Below, in pieces: positions 39,069-52,428 of a stretch of 64,000 nt of DNA. The stretch is from Symsagittifera roscoffensis (taxonomy: Eukaryota; Xenacoelomorpha; Acoela; Convolutidae): positions 848,287-912,286 of the forward strand of contig NC_087063.1 of NCBI RefSeq assembly GCF_963678635.1, given 5' to 3'. The notes under the pieces were generated by a model. That model ran no database searches. It was given only the letters and a program-made list of their open reading frames with translations, and was not told the origin of the DNA. A program made the position numbers and the translations under genes. Within the stretch, counting starts at the first letter, position 1. Every line of letters starts with the position of its first letter.

Positions 39069-39926
39069 ATTTAGCGCTGATTTTACTGTACGCTTTTAAA
39101 TGTCATTTGAAAACTTGAATTAAAACTCATAATAGCTGCTTTACAACTTTGATTTTAAATATCAAAAATTACGAACACAATCGAACTGAAAATTTTGAGC
39201 AGTTTTTGTTTGACAAAAGAAGAAAAAACTCTTTGCTTTCAATTTTGTTAGAACGCTGTTACTTAATTGTCGCGCGATGTGAAAGTACGGTTTGATGGTA
39301 AATTAGCATAAACTTCGACGCTCAAATAAGGGGCCATTTTTAAATTTAAATTTGACGTAATATGCCAGTCATCACTGCTTTTCAGTTTACATGAAGATCT
39401 GTTCATTAAACAACCAGCTTAAACGTTTTTTAGTTAAGCTTGTTAAACAGCACACAAACTATTCCATAAAACATTTGAAGCATAGTCTGTCAAAAATGTT
39501 TGGTTCGCCGATGACATTTACAAGGCCTGGTGCTTTTTGAGCCAGAAGATAAATAAGCCGCACAAAGGCCTCCAGTCAACTTCTGTCTGTAACTTGATCC
39601 CTGGTGAGAATTACAAGCGACTAGCACACACTTGAAAATTAATTATGACGTATTTTATTAACAACACTTTATGAAGTTGTACGAACTTCGTCAAAAACTT
39701 TTAAAAATGGGAATTCGAAAATATTGCATTTGGGGTCTTCTTTTATACAATCATGAACTATTTATGTATGGATGAATCAAAAATGCACACATAAAAATTT
39801 TAACAAAAAACAATAAATGTCTAGAAAATAACGAGTTTTTGAATTCATTATCTGTAGAAACTTTGCAAGTATTTTCAAATGAAAACATCTTTAATGCAAC
39901 ATTATGCGTCATTAATTGTTACTTTG
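39069..39926. other. upstream flank of the channel gene
   Basis: Expected to contain the 5' UTR and promoter of the channel gene. I see no clear TATA box or CpG-rich block. Confidence 0.4.
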
Positions 39927-42900
39927 GTATCTAGCTGCCCTTTTGAGATAAACTGATGTGGTAATAGCACAGACTTTTACTAGATAAAACACACCATATG
40001 TTTTCCCTCCATCCAGTTTCGGTCGCATATGTTCGTACAATTCCTAATCCTAATACTAATCTTAGTCCCACTCTTAGTCATTTAAGTTAAACTGATCAGA
40101 GTACCATCCATATTTATAGAGGGTTTAATTTATGGATAATGATTATTTAAAATTAAACACTTTATTAAATAATATTTTAGTTAAATATCTAAAAAAAACT
40201 TGAGTCTCATAAATTTTGAAAATGTTTGTTCATACCAAACCCGAAATTCTCAAAAAAACTTCGGTAGGAACTTTAAAAAAAAACGGATTGATACTCATTA
40301 ACTTGATAAACAGTATCACAGAAGTTATTATTTTCGTTTTTCACTATGATTCAGGCGTAGTGATCTAAAATCGTCTATTTTCAAATTGATAGTTAAAAAT
40401 TTTTGTCAGATATCCCTAGAGAAAAAATCCCATTGAAAATGAGGAGCAACTTTGTATTTGGGTGAGTTTTAGTTTTGTCTTCTTTTTGTTTTCCACACAA
40501 AAACAGGTATCACGAACAATCATCGGACTGGGTTGAGTGATATATCATATTGAAGCCCTATCAGTCGTAATTCGAGCCACATTTAAAAAACTCAAAAATT
40601 TTTTCCCCTTGTCGAGAAAAACCGGTTTGAAATTTTTGAATTTTCCGTCTTATTTCGAGCGATCAAAGCGAGCGAGCAGTATAATTTACACTTTTAATTG
40701 CTTAAAAGCTTACAATAGTTTTTTGTATTTTGTTTTCGTTTTTCTAGTAAATTTTCTACAAAAAACGTTTTTCACTTTGCTTATTTTAGTCTGGCGGTCA
40801 AATATACCTAATCCCTAGTTTTTTGGTCTGCTCCTTTAATCACACCATGCCAAAAAAACGACAAAACTTTGAAAAAACGTTGTTGTTTTTTTTAAGACCA
40901 AGGTCGGAATATTCTGTGCTACTGGCACAGTAACCGGCTATCCTTGTTTTGTTGTGTCAACTGTGTTTCCATGAAATGTAGCGAGCAAGTTTTCCGCAGT
41001 ACTCAATATCTGTTTAATTATCATATTCTTCTTTTTTCAGCAATTGATTTGTTTAATAAATTACCCAAACCAAGGGAAACCGTATCGCTTCCGAAATGTT
41101 ATATAACGCCTAGAAAAACATCAAACCGCTCACAACAAAAAAAATTATTCAACTGAAATTGTAATGAGAACCTGTTTAAAAAGTTGAAGAGCAAACCGCT
41201 TTTGTTCAAAGCACAAAAAAGCTATTTCCGAAAAGTTTCATTCATAGCACAATGAATTAACAAATACTCAGATACAAAAAAAATCATTAAAATGGGATTT
41301 TTGCTCGATAAACCCAAAAAAAATAATATTTGTTTGCAAAGTACACAAAACGCCGAAAAAAAACAAGACAAATCCATTCTAGAAATTGGTTTGTTAACAC
41401 AAAAACCAGTATCAAAGAAATAATTATTCTTGCTTTTCAATCACGCGTAGTAATCTACAATTGTCAATTTTTACATAATACTTCAATCTAAAAGCAGTTT
41501 CAAAAAATTAGTCAGCTAAAAACAGAAACGTTTCTTTTACGTTATATAATCTGAGTTTCCATGAAAAGTGGCCGACCAAATTTTCCCCATTGTTCAATTT
41601 CTGTTTATTTTACATATTGTGTTTCATTCATAGCACATTGTGTTTCATTCATAGCCATATTGTAAATATGGTATCTAGCTGCCTTTTTGAGGTAAACTGA
41701 TGTAGTAATATCGTAGACTTTTACTAGACAAAATATACTATATGTTTTCCCTCCATCATGTTTCTGTCGCATATGTTCGTACAATTCCTAAGCCTAATAC
41801 TAATCTTAGTCCCACTCCTAGTCATTTAAGTTAAACTGATCAGAGTACCATCCATATTTATTGAGGGTTTTATTTATGGATAATGATTATTTAAAATTAA
41901 ACACTTCATTAATGAGTGTTTTAGTTAAATATCTGAAAAAAACTTGAGTCTCATAAATTTTGAAAATGTTTGTTCATACCAAACCCGAAATTCTCAAAAA
42001 AACTTCGGTAGGAACTTTAAAAAAAACGGATTGATACTCATTAATTGATAAAGTACCAATCAAGTCTCATAAAATTTGAAAATGTTTTTTGATACCAAAC
42101 CCGAAATTTTCAAAAAAACTTTGGCAAGATCTTTAAAATGGATTGATACTCATCAACTTGATAAACAGTATCATAGAAAATTTATTTTTGTTTTTCAACA
42201 TTATGATTCAGGCGTAGTGATCTAAAATCAGATGGAGTATTCTAAAATCAGGCGTGTGTATTCGGGTGAGTTTTAGTTTTGTTGTCTTTTTGTTTTCCAC
42301 ACAAAACAGGTATCACAAACAGTCATCGGAATGGGTTGAGTGATATATCATAATGAAGCCCTATCAGTCGTAATTCGAACCACATTTAAAAATTTCAAAA
42401 AAGTTTTCCCAGCGTCGAGAAAAAGTGGTTTGAAATTTTTGATTTTCCGTCTTATTCCGAGCAAATAAAGCAAGCGAGCAGTCTAATTTGCACTTTTAAT
42501 TGCTTAAAAGATTACAATAGTTTAATTTAAAACATTTTTTTGTATTTTTTTTCGTTTTTCTAGTAAATTTTCTAGAAAAATATTTTTTCAATTTGCTTAT
42601 TTTAGTATGGCGGTCGAATATACCTAATTCCTAGTTTTTTGGTCTGTTCCTTTAATCACACCACGCCAAAACTTGTTGTAATTTTAAAGACTTAGGTCGG
42701 AATGTTCTGTTCTACTTGCACAGTAACCGGCTATCCTTGTTTTGTTGTGTCAACTGTGTTTTCATGAAATGTAGCTGAGCAAATTTTCCGCAGTACTCAA
42801 TATCTGTTTAATTAACATATTCAACTTTTTTCGGCAATTGATTTGTTTTTTAAATTACCCAAACCAAGGGAAACCGTAGCACTTCCAAAATGTTATAAAA

Positions 42901-43430
42901 CGCCTAGCAAAACTTCAAACCGCTCACTAGCTAAAAATTATTCAACTGAAATTGTAATGAGAACCTGTTTAAAAAGTTGAAGAGCAAACCGCTTTTGTTC
43001 AAAGCACAAAAAAAGCTATTTCCGAAAAGTTTCATTCATAGAACAATGAATTATCAAATACTCAGATACAAAAAAATCATTAAAATGGGATTTTTGCTCG
43101 ATAAACCCAAAAAAAATAATATTTGTTTGCAAAGTACACAAAGCGCCGAAAAAAAAACAAGACAAAACCATTCTAGAAATTGGTTTGTTAACAAAAAAAC
43201 CAGTATCAAAGAAATAATTATTCTTGTTTTTCAATCACGCGTAGTAATCTACAATTGTCAATTTTTACATAATACTTCAATCTAAAAGCAGTTTCAAAAA
43301 ATTAGTCAGCTAAAAACAGAAACGTTTCTTTTACGTTATATAATTTGAGTTTCCATGAAATGTGACTGACCAAATTTTCCCCATTGTTCGTTTTCTGTTT
43401 TTTTTTACATATTGTGTTTCAGTCATCGAT
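39927..43430. repeat. tandem duplication, two units of about 1.75 kb
   Basis: Unit 1 (about 39925-41669) and unit 2 (about 41670-43430) are homologous throughout. Shared words include GGTATCTAGCTGCC, GTTGTGTCAACTGTG (40951 and 42744) and GCTATTTCCGAAAAG. The offset grows from 1745 to 1793 through a small extra duplicated segment near 42040-42120. Many substitutions, so it is not very recent. No gene. Confidence 0.85.
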
Positions 43431-45769
43431 TTATGTGCAATACATCACCAAAACTAAGAGAAAACTATCCTTTCCGAAGATTTATACAAGGCCCATCAAA
43501 GCTTTACAAAAGCCATAAAAAAGTTATCAAATTGAATTTGTAAAAGGAAAGTGTCTTAAAAAGTCAACGATTAATGTTTCTAAAAACACAAATGAAATTC
43601 TTATTCCAAAAAATTACGTTTACAGTACAATGAATCAACAAATCATTTTAGAATTAAAAAAAAAAGGTTAATGAAACCGGAATTTTGTTTGAGAAAAAAA
43701 CAGACTCATCAACAAATCAATATTAACTTTTTTATAGGTTTGAAAAATGAACCGTAAGCCAAAAATAAATATGACGAAATCAAGCTATTTTTTGTTTTTA
43801 ATTCTGCATAGAAAAATAAACTCAAATATTTGGTTGAAAATTACACGATTTGATGTTCTAAACATTTTCTATGAGCCTCAATTTGTCTTCATGTTTCTTC
43901 GGGACTAGATTATCAGAAAAGACAATATTTTTCAGAAACAGAGGCAAGGCAGATTTTCGCATCTCCTGTTATACAACAAAAGCCACAAAAAAAGACGTGT
44001 TGTTTTTGAAGACTTAAAACCTACAAATAAAAACTAAAATAGTTTTTACTTACTACACTTAGGTATTTTTGAAGTATTTCTTCAAGTAATGCCGACAAAA
44101 ATCCGTCCAAACTTTACTAAGTTCGCGAAATAATTATATATAATCACGGAAAACTGCAGAAACTTATTGAAAGTTCCAAGAGAAACAAAACTGCCAGTCA
44201 CAAAATGGCAGAGAATCCAAATAAGCAGTTGCGACTTTTTCAATCAACTTATCAAAGAAACCAACAATCAGCCGAAGTAAAATAAACAAAATTTAGCAAA
44301 AAAACTGATATTAACGTTTCAAGAATCGGAAATCGTTTTTCAAGGTTGAATCTTTTTTTTGATATCAACAAATAAGTTCAGCCAATTTGTACGAGACATT
44401 AATAATTCGTAATCAAAAAAATAGTTTTTATATTACAATACACGGAAACAAAACTGCACCTTGAAAACACAAGCAGAAAGTAACAAGCTTAGCGAATGAA
44501 AACTTAAAATAACTGGATAAGCTTAAAAATTGAGAAAAAGTGTCCACCGACAAGTTTAAAGCGTCTGATTTTCAAATTTAGAGAACCTATTGCCTTCAAA
44601 ATTATGTGACATTTCCTTTTGATTATTACACAATCGTTTAAAACGAAAAAAATATACAGAAAATGCTAACAAAAACTTCAAAAAAGTTAGAGCATTACAT
44701 TGATGAACTCATTAAGCATTTTTAAAGAGCAAAAGCACTGGCTTGCGGAATAAGAACAATTCGTTCGTAATCAATATGTTTTTGCCCATGAAAATATCTA
44801 CTTTTGAAAGAACTTTGCTTTTATCATCCTTCGAGTGAAAGCCGTTGGCATGCGAGTTGCCAATTAAACGAATAACCGTTGCAAGATCGACAGATAAAAA
44901 GCTAGCCAAAATATACTTTTTAAGCTTTTCATTTTTTCAGTATCAATTTTTACAAAATTGAAAAATCACCAATGCTCGGTTATAGCCACAGATATGCAAA
45001 ATTATTATTTTATTTTAAGGTTATTTCGTAAGAGGCACACATCCCGGGAAACTTAAGCCAAAAACATTTCGATGTAACAGAAAAAGTTTAGTTTTTATCG
45101 AAATAAATTTTTTAAAAACCGAGCTGAAAAACTGGTCTAGCTGAAGTGCGGAAGTGTGATATTGTGATGTTTTTAAAAAATTGTTGATGAACAGTTATGT
45201 GGTAGAGATTGTAGGTTTTTGAAATTCTACAGAATGTAGGTTTTCGGAATCTATCAAGTTGTGTTACATTGATGGCTGTCTACTGTGAACAAAAACTTCT
45301 ACAATATATGAAACATTCCGAAAACGAAACCGATGAAAATCATGGTCAAAATATTGTAGCTTCGCGTCAAATAGAAGAATAATTTTCAAATGAAATATAA
45401 AATTAAAAAATAGATTGAAAATTACGTGATAAGAAACGTGAGTAAATTGGACTAAACGATTTATAAGTACAAAAACTGTAGTTCCCTGTTATAAAACACT
45501 TGCTATATCGATGGGTAAAATCAAAATTAAAAATTTTCACCCAAAAAGTTTTTTCAACAACAAAAAAACAAGCTTGGAGAAGCAATTCAGTTTACAGATT
45601 CAAAAATGCTTCAAAAATCCTGCGAAAAATCTTTGCACTGGATTTTTAGGATTTTTGTTTATATTCTTGAAAAACTCTGTTTAAAAATTTACACCGAACC
45701 TGATGAAAAAACTAGTTTTTGTTTGCTAAACCTCCATGGATATTTTTATTAAGGGTTTAATCTTCATCA
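43431..45769. other. intergenic DNA, no gene seen
   Basis: AT-rich; only short unsupported frames. Confidence 0.4.
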
Positions 45770-46280
45770 ACATTGTTCCAACTTTCGAAGAAAACGAAAT
45801 ATTTATACTTGGTGTGGTTTTTTTGTCAGTTTTCGGCAATTGGGAAGCAAAAATTTTTAACAACAAAAATTATACGCTATTGAAGATATCGACTCCCTAA
45901 ATCAGAATCAAAAAAATATATATTTTACCTCCAATTGTTTTTTGCAAAGTTCTGGGATTTTGAAAACAGCCAACTTGGCCATATTCAAGACTACTTTATG
46001 AGCGCTTTGTAGATTTTATCCATAATCCTGGAAGCGTAACGCAAATTATTTATGCCTGGCGAATTATCCCGCACAACAAAATCGCTCCAAATTGAATCGA
46101 GGCTAGGTAGTCGGTCGTATTGATTTTATACTCCTCAATTTGTCACCTTTGATGATATTGTCCAAAAATATTGATTTTTTAACACTTTTTTTAACAAAAC
46201 TATTCGATATTGATTAAGAGACAGTCGAAACATTCAGGGCTTTGCATTGCTTTATGAGCAGGTCTTGTTTCAGTTAGGCA
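45770..46280. repeat. repeat related to the loop of MITE copy A
   Basis: Resembles 5710-6100: GTTCC(A/G)ACTTT(C/A)GAAGAAAACG, TGGTTTTTTT, GCGCTTTG, GAGCGTAACGC or AAGCGTAACGC, and ATCCCGCACAACAAAATC occur in the same order. Diverged. Confidence 0.65.
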
Positions 46281-47149
46281 GCGATATTTTAGATGACAGT
46301 GCATATAAATCATGTATCCTTGAATCGAGTTCAGAATTAACTTTTTAGAAACCTTAACCTTCAGTAAGTTTTTTATGTTATCTTGCTTCTATACAACACA
46401 GCTGGAGCACCTTCTCCTTGAACTACCTCAATTGGTTTCAAAAAAATATTTCATTATTGTAACAACAATTATGTAATGGTGACCTCTTTTTACCCCGTTT
46501 TTTAACACTTGTTATCCCAAACATTTTTAATATTAGCTTGAAATGGTCAAAACTCAGTGAAAGTATTTCTGCAAAAGCAACCCTGAATTTCAATTTCAAA
46601 AGAGCCGTAACCATCATTCAAATTCGTAAGCATGACAGCTGCTGATTTTTTTTCAGCGTATGATTTCTCGAAACCAAATCTGAAGATTGACAAAATAGAG
46701 AGCTAACTTGAACTGCACAGAATTCCACAACTAAAACAGCAGAGAGTCAAATCTGAAAAGAAAAGAGTAACTCAAGGCTCAACAATTCTCCTCATAACTC
46801 GCACTTCAAACAAAAGAAAACTCGATCAAAGCTGCACAGCAAAAACAGACATCAGAACAAGCTGAGCGCCATTTCGATATTATGCCAGTATAGCCAATAA
46901 CATTTGGAAGCAATTTTACTACTCGTCAGTATTTAGAATTTCATCAAAAATAATGGCAATGACGGACATGAAAAATCACCATTTTAGCGAATTCTGATTA
47001 AATCCCAAATTTAGAAATTTAACGCAAGCTGACAGAATCTTTAAGTTAATCCCAAATAGTTTTTATCCACTTATTCAAGTCACGTTAGTATTTCTTCATA
47101 AACATTCGATAGTTTCAGGGAAAAAATTAAGAAAAAAACTGACGGGACC

Positions 47150-47800
47150 CAGATTAATTTTTGTTCCGACCATTGAAAATGGTGAGGAACTTTATATACA
47201 GGTGTGTTTTAGTTTTTTTTTGGTTTCCACGCATAATCAGGTACTACAAATTATCATCGAACAGGGTTGAGCGATATATCATAAACAAACACTTTCAGTC
47301 GTGATATGAACGACATTTAAAAATTTCAAAAATTTTTTCACAGTGTCGAGAAAAACCGGTTTGAAATTTTGGTCTAATTTGGAACTAATTAGTAAGAAAG
47401 TAAGATAGTTAGGTTAGTAACTGCAAAAGTTTATTTAAGTTTCATTTAAGCAATGAAAAATAAGTAAAGGTAGTTTATAGAGTTTTTAGCGCAATTTTGG
47501 GAACAAAAAGTTCCGCAAAAATTTTTTTTTAAAAAATTGAAACTTTTTGAATTTTTTTGCTTTTTCTTGTCATTTTTCTTCAAAATCTTTTTTCCAATTG
47601 AATTATTTTGCTATGACTCTCAAATATGCCTAAGTTCTATTTTTTCGAGCAATATTTTAATCACAACCTGAAGAAAAAAAACGACACCAATATGAGAAAA
47701 CACTTTTGTATTTTTTAAGACTGTGGTCTTAACATTCTGTGCTACCTGCACAGTAACCGACTATCTTTGTTCTTATTTTCAAATGCTTTTGTTTGATTTA
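47150..47800. repeat. third, diverged copy of the 40-43-kb repeat
   Basis: Matches about 40430-40950: ATTGAAAATG-GAGGA, TTTTGGTTTCCAC, GGGTTGAG(T/C)GATATATCAT, GTCGAGAAAAACCGGTTTGA, then the CACAGTAACCG block. Confidence 0.65.
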
Positions 47801-49576
47801 TACGTTCGAGAGCTAGATGATATAAAAATTAATTTGGCTGGAAAGTTACACCGTTTTCACTATTTTTTGTCAATGTTATCAAAAACAACGAACACAACTG
47901 AGCACAGGCAAAATTTAAAATGTCATGTTTTCACACATGTTTTAGACAATCTTAATAAATCTAACTCTTTGCAAGAAAAAAGAGTTGAAACAAATTTAAA
48001 AATTAAGAAAGAAAAAACATGGAAGATGAAATTAAAATCCAAAATGATGATTTAATAAAATAAGTGGAACCATGGATATCGACAAAGATGTTACATATTT
48101 GAACCCAGGGATTTAATCTAGAAAATAGAAATCTTGACGAAGTTACGGTTCATTCCATACGCTATAGTTAAACAACATGGTGCTTTGAAGTTTCGTTTCC
48201 TATTTTCCGGTCTCCACTCCAGTGCCTAAAAAAGCAAATTTTCAAATTTTCATCTTGTTGAGCTGCAAATTTTCAAAACAATTTTGACTGCTAGTTTAAA
48301 TTTTGCCATTAAACTTCCCAAAAATGAATATACACCACACGAGCCATTTTTCAGCTTACAGAGAAGTACTTACAAAAATGTACCAATATGAACCTATGAA
48401 AGGATACAGTAAAACATTTACTTTTAATGATACAGCACATACTTTTTGAAATTTGTTCTCTCGTTCTGCAATATTGTTTCCCTTACCCATTCTATTCCCA
48501 TATTTTGATTTTTTTTGGTGTTCTGGGGGAGCTGTAGTTTTAACGATTGGAAAACTCGTTGTTTGCAGTATCGTGCTGTTAATTTTCAAAAAGGAACCCA
48601 GGAGTTCGTGTTGGGGATGAGTCTAGTTTCTTTGGATATCCTTCAAATTTATATCAATCCAATTTTTGGGTTCGATCAGTTGAGTTCAATCAGTTATCTA
48701 AAATTGTTGAAAAACAGCAACAACAAAACATCTTCAAGAAACCTGCAAAATCAAGGGCTATCAAGAGAGGCTAATAGGTCGGCTTCACGCTAAATACATT
48801 CGGCAACTTCTTGAAATGTAGTTTTGAATAGTTTTTCCTCAGCAGGAACTTTTCCAACAAATAATCAACGCAAAGCTTTTGTCACTTTAAACTCAGAATA
48901 TGACAATTTTATATCTGCTCACGAACCACTGTCCACATCTTTTGCATCTTTTTTCAGCTTGTCTTCTAATTATTGTCTTGCTCATGGATCAAATCAGAAA
49001 TAGTTTGCCCGGAGCTCGAATAACATAGGGACAAATCAATAGATTTTATGCTCAAAAGTAATTTGATCAGATCGATAGCTCTTCAACCCCATTTAGCCAC
49101 CACCAGCTTTCATCGATTCTCAACAACACTCAAGTAACACAGTCAAACAGAAACCCATTTTTTTGCCCACGATTCAATGTCTGATTGCTTCTAGACTACA
49201 AATTACAACGGTGATCTTCAAATTTGTTAAGTTATTTGAATTTAAAAAATAAATTCAAAGAATAGCTTCTAATATCATACCTAAAGAAGAAAGTGCTTCG
49301 TGAATGACACACGTTCCGATTACTTTAAATGAGATTTTTCAAAATTTGAGTTCTTGGTAAAATGAGTTTAAGCTAGAAATGAAATGGCTAAAAATCGAAT
49401 TAAAAAAACGCGCACCATCCTCGAAATTAAATTATATTGGCGGACATTTTAGCTTTGATAAATTTAAGGATCAGTCATTTGAAAAGGATATCCTAAAATA
49501 TTACACAGAGGCGAAGCTTCGCTTCGCAAACACTAACGAGAACACAAAAGAGCAGCTCTGGAAAGTGCTAAGAAAA
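47801..49576. other. intergenic DNA with weak open frames
   Basis: Plus-strand frames near 47723-48055, 48515-48793 and 49379-49582 show no recognised motif. They may be remnants of decayed elements. No gene called. Confidence 0.35.
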
Positions 49577-49609
49577 AAATAGAATTGAGCTTCGAATTAG
49601 TAAAAATGC

Positions 49610-49690
49610 GGCTAGGTCTAGAATTCGATCTCCGACCTACTGCATCAAAAGATTGTGAGCCTCAAGCACTTACCACTCGGCCACGCAGGC
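49610..49690 (-). repeat. tRNA-derived sequence, left copy
   Basis: Minus strand begins GCCTGCGTGGCCGAGTGG, with a tRNA A-box (TGGCCGAGTGG). About 60 nt on is a B-box-like GATCGAATTC. A T-run follows at the edge of the direct repeat. Probably a tRNA-derived SINE rather than a working tRNA, since a paired acceptor end is not visible. Confidence 0.5.
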
Positions 49691-50817
49691 TTAACCACTG
49701 ACAAACACTATTCACGAACAAAGCAGCTACATATGCTTATAAATAATTTGGAATACAACAAATTGAAGGCATCCACACTAAATTTGCATGTAACAAATCG
49801 AGTTTTTGCTGAATTATGTTGTTTGAAACAAATAATTTTTTTTAAGTTCATTTGATGAATTATACATACATCAACTGTGTCAACTTATTTCTATTCGAAT
49901 GTCAAAGTAAATGTTATCAAAAAGCTGTAACGGTGCCCCAAAAGTGGCCCCAATATTTGCGACTTAGATTAGAAAAAAACTTAGCTTAATATAAACTGAC
50001 GCTTGTGTAATCAAAGGGCTAATCTTTTTGATAAGGAAGGTGCCGAATAACTGAGTGGTGAGATGTGCCCCTTCCTTTAAATCCGCCCCTGAATCAATGA
50101 TTGAATTGTTAACTAAATTGCGTTTTACACTAGGGTAACTTAAGCTCCTTAAAAAAATTTCCTTGAATCGACCATTGCATCGAACTTCTGCGTTTTTGTC
50201 ACTTCTGTGATTTGGGGTATATTATCATTTGAAACGTAATCAGAAATATGAACCAGAAAAAACACGACCTTCAAGATGACCTTTTTTCGGTAACACTTCA
50301 GCGGGCATTAAAACACAAGGTAGTTCTAAGCTCGTTGACATCCTAAGAGAATAAAAAACATATACAGCAACATATTAACTCAATTCAAAGTAAAATCAAT
50401 TGACGAAATCAAAAACAACATAATCACTAATTATAGGATCAAAGAAGTTTCAATAGTTCAGTTAACTTAAAATTTAGAGCGGACAAAACATACATACGTT
50501 CCAGAGCTGAAGAAATGCTTTACAAATTAATCTTGAAATCTAGGGTTGTACTGAGAATTGAAATCAGATACAAGGTGCTTAACTCGTATAGGCTAAACTG
50601 TTGCAGAGGGCCGAAAAGAGCAAACAAATGATTTGAAATGATCTCCACTCGCAAAAACACTTTTCGCAATAGAGTCACAATATGTAGTGGTTAGTTTTTC
50701 TAAAAATGGACTCTAAAAAGATAAACATCGACCAATTTCTCATTTAGAAATGTTGATTTTGTCAGATTTATCAAATTTGTTTTGTCAGCTCTGTTATTTC
50801 GCGTAAGTTGAGTTATC

Positions 50818-50946
50818 TCAAACAGGCTTGATGGCTTCGATCAATTCAGAAACTGTCTTGCGCTGCAGACCACAAAGGTCCACTCTGAGTGTCTGGTTTA
50901 TGGGATCCAGACTCGCTTTCCCACTCCGCACCAGAATGTCCAACAC
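50818..50946 (-). pseudogene. duplicate of the ENL/AF9 terminal exon
   Basis: Same 43 codons, acceptor (TTCTTTTCAG) and stop as 57597-57725, with one difference (Arg here, Gln there, in VLDILV(R/Q)SG). It is 8 kb farther from the penultimate exon, so normal splicing would reach the nearer copy first. Either copy could be the ancestral one. Confidence 0.8.
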
Positions 50947-52028
50947 CTGAAAAGAAGAGAGACAGAAAATTCAAGCCGCTTTCGCACACTCACTGCTCTG
51001 GCGGTAAAAAAAAAAAGCCTAGCAAAAAGTTCAGTCCTATTTTACTCGACACCAAGAGAAAAATTTGAAATTTCTTTTCGCAATCAGAACCATGACTGGA
51101 AGAGATTCAAAATAACACCACACTCAACACGGCCTGTGAGCGCCTTTTTCACGTAATTGATATCTTTCTATATAATATAATTTCGGACCCTTTTTTGAAA
51201 TTTTACTTGTTGTGATTTTCTCGAAATTTGTTCGAAATGTTTTAGTGGTTTTCTTTTAATTTTCAGTCTGCTAGCTTGCAATGTTAGTTTCATGCGGTCT
51301 CGCAACAAGCAAAAACGGTAAGAAAAAAATCATGGTTCTTTCACACCGGTTGCTGCGCAATAAAACAGGAACGTTCCCAGCACACTGATTTCAGAAAAAA
51401 TATAAGGTGTAGAAGTAGGGGATTTCTTCTCTAGGTTCAGTCTCTCTTTTAACGACACCGCAAAGTCGTCCCTTGGGCAGTGAAATCAGCAGGGCGACCG
51501 AGATTCACTACTTTCTACAATCCCGAAAGGGTTTTTTGGTGGCAACACTTCTGTATTGTATTATGTTGCTTGCCCCTCTGTGTATTGCTCTTCGGCTGTC
51601 TTGTCTCGTCTACTCGATACAATCACAAGGGTTTCCAATGATAAATTAATTTAGATTATTATATGTCCAATTACAGAAGGCTCTGAGTGGCTAGGATATA
51701 AACTAAATTCAAGTCAAAGGGAAGGGTCTGCGATTTATCGGCCAAATTGCCTAATTGCAATTCATTTCCAACTTACTCCGCCAACACTAACTATTCTCTC
51801 TCTCTAGAGAATCTCTGATGAGAACTAATTATTTACTGGTCTCTTACTCCGAGAACCAACTATTCGATTCGCTCGCAATAATTCTTCTGACTCTTACAGG
51901 CTCGCCGGTACCCTCCAATTCCTTATCTTTCTTTACCCTTTGTTTGCTCTACTGCTTAACTTAATGACGAATCAATTTTACGCTCAGGTTACTATAGCAT
52001 GTAATACAGTAGAATCACCAATTCTACA

Positions 52029-52040
52029 GTCTTCCCTTCT
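52029..52040 (-). promoter_or_regulatory. polypurine tract of the gypsy-like element
   Basis: AGAAGGGAAGAC on the minus strand, immediately followed by TGTAGAATT, the start of the LTR-like repeat. This is the expected plus-strand primer site. Confidence 0.65.
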
Positions 52041-52428
52041 AGCCTATTATTCTCCCGAATAATGCTAATGACAAAGTATTTACTAACCGTTTTTCTACCA
52101 AACTAGATTAGCCCTATCTAATGCCTCATCTTATCGTAACCCTTCTTAACTTCCGAGTTATACTTCCTTAAGCAAAATCGCGGACCCTTCAATCAGTCCC
52201 CATATGAATAATCAGATTCGGTTAGTAAGCACTATTTGTTACAAAAATCCTAACTAGGGGACCTGACTGCTAATAAATTTACTCCTCGCAGTGCGACCCA
52301 ACCTCTTCTTTTTAAAAATACCTTATCTTCAATAGTAATGCAATGTTCAGCAATACTGAGGTAGGAACACACTAAGATACTAAACAAGCACCAATGAGCT
52401 GGGTGACAAAGTTTCCGAAAAACTAGTT

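Larger units (their letters stand above)
49577..52028. repeat. 2.45-kb direct repeat, left copy (LTR-like, contains host exon)
   Basis: Matches 56356-58808 with about 8 substitutions and 2-3 short indels seen by eye, about 99.6% identity. On the minus strand it begins TGTAGAATTGG directly after a purine-rich tract and ends CAATTCTATTTT, so it occupies the place of a 3' LTR. It also contains the terminal exon of the ENL/AF9 gene (50818-50946) and a tRNA-like sequence near its end. I found no target duplication. An inner 621-bp block (51408-52028) has TGTAGAA/TTCTACA ends and may be the true LTR. Confidence 0.9.

Noticed and set aside
36699-37112. 137-codon minus-strand frame
   Set aside because: It overlaps the tRNA-derived SINE and intron sequence and has no protein features.
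47723-48055. 110-codon plus-strand ORF
   Set aside because: Its start lies in a dispersed repeat and the rest is AT-driven; no domain recognised.
49379-49582. 67-codon plus-strand ORF next to the left direct repeat
   Set aside because: No motif, no partner exon and no conservation that I can see.
49610-49690. A functional tRNA gene
   Set aside because: A-box and B-box resemblance is present, but acceptor-stem pairing and a clear anticodon arm are not visible.
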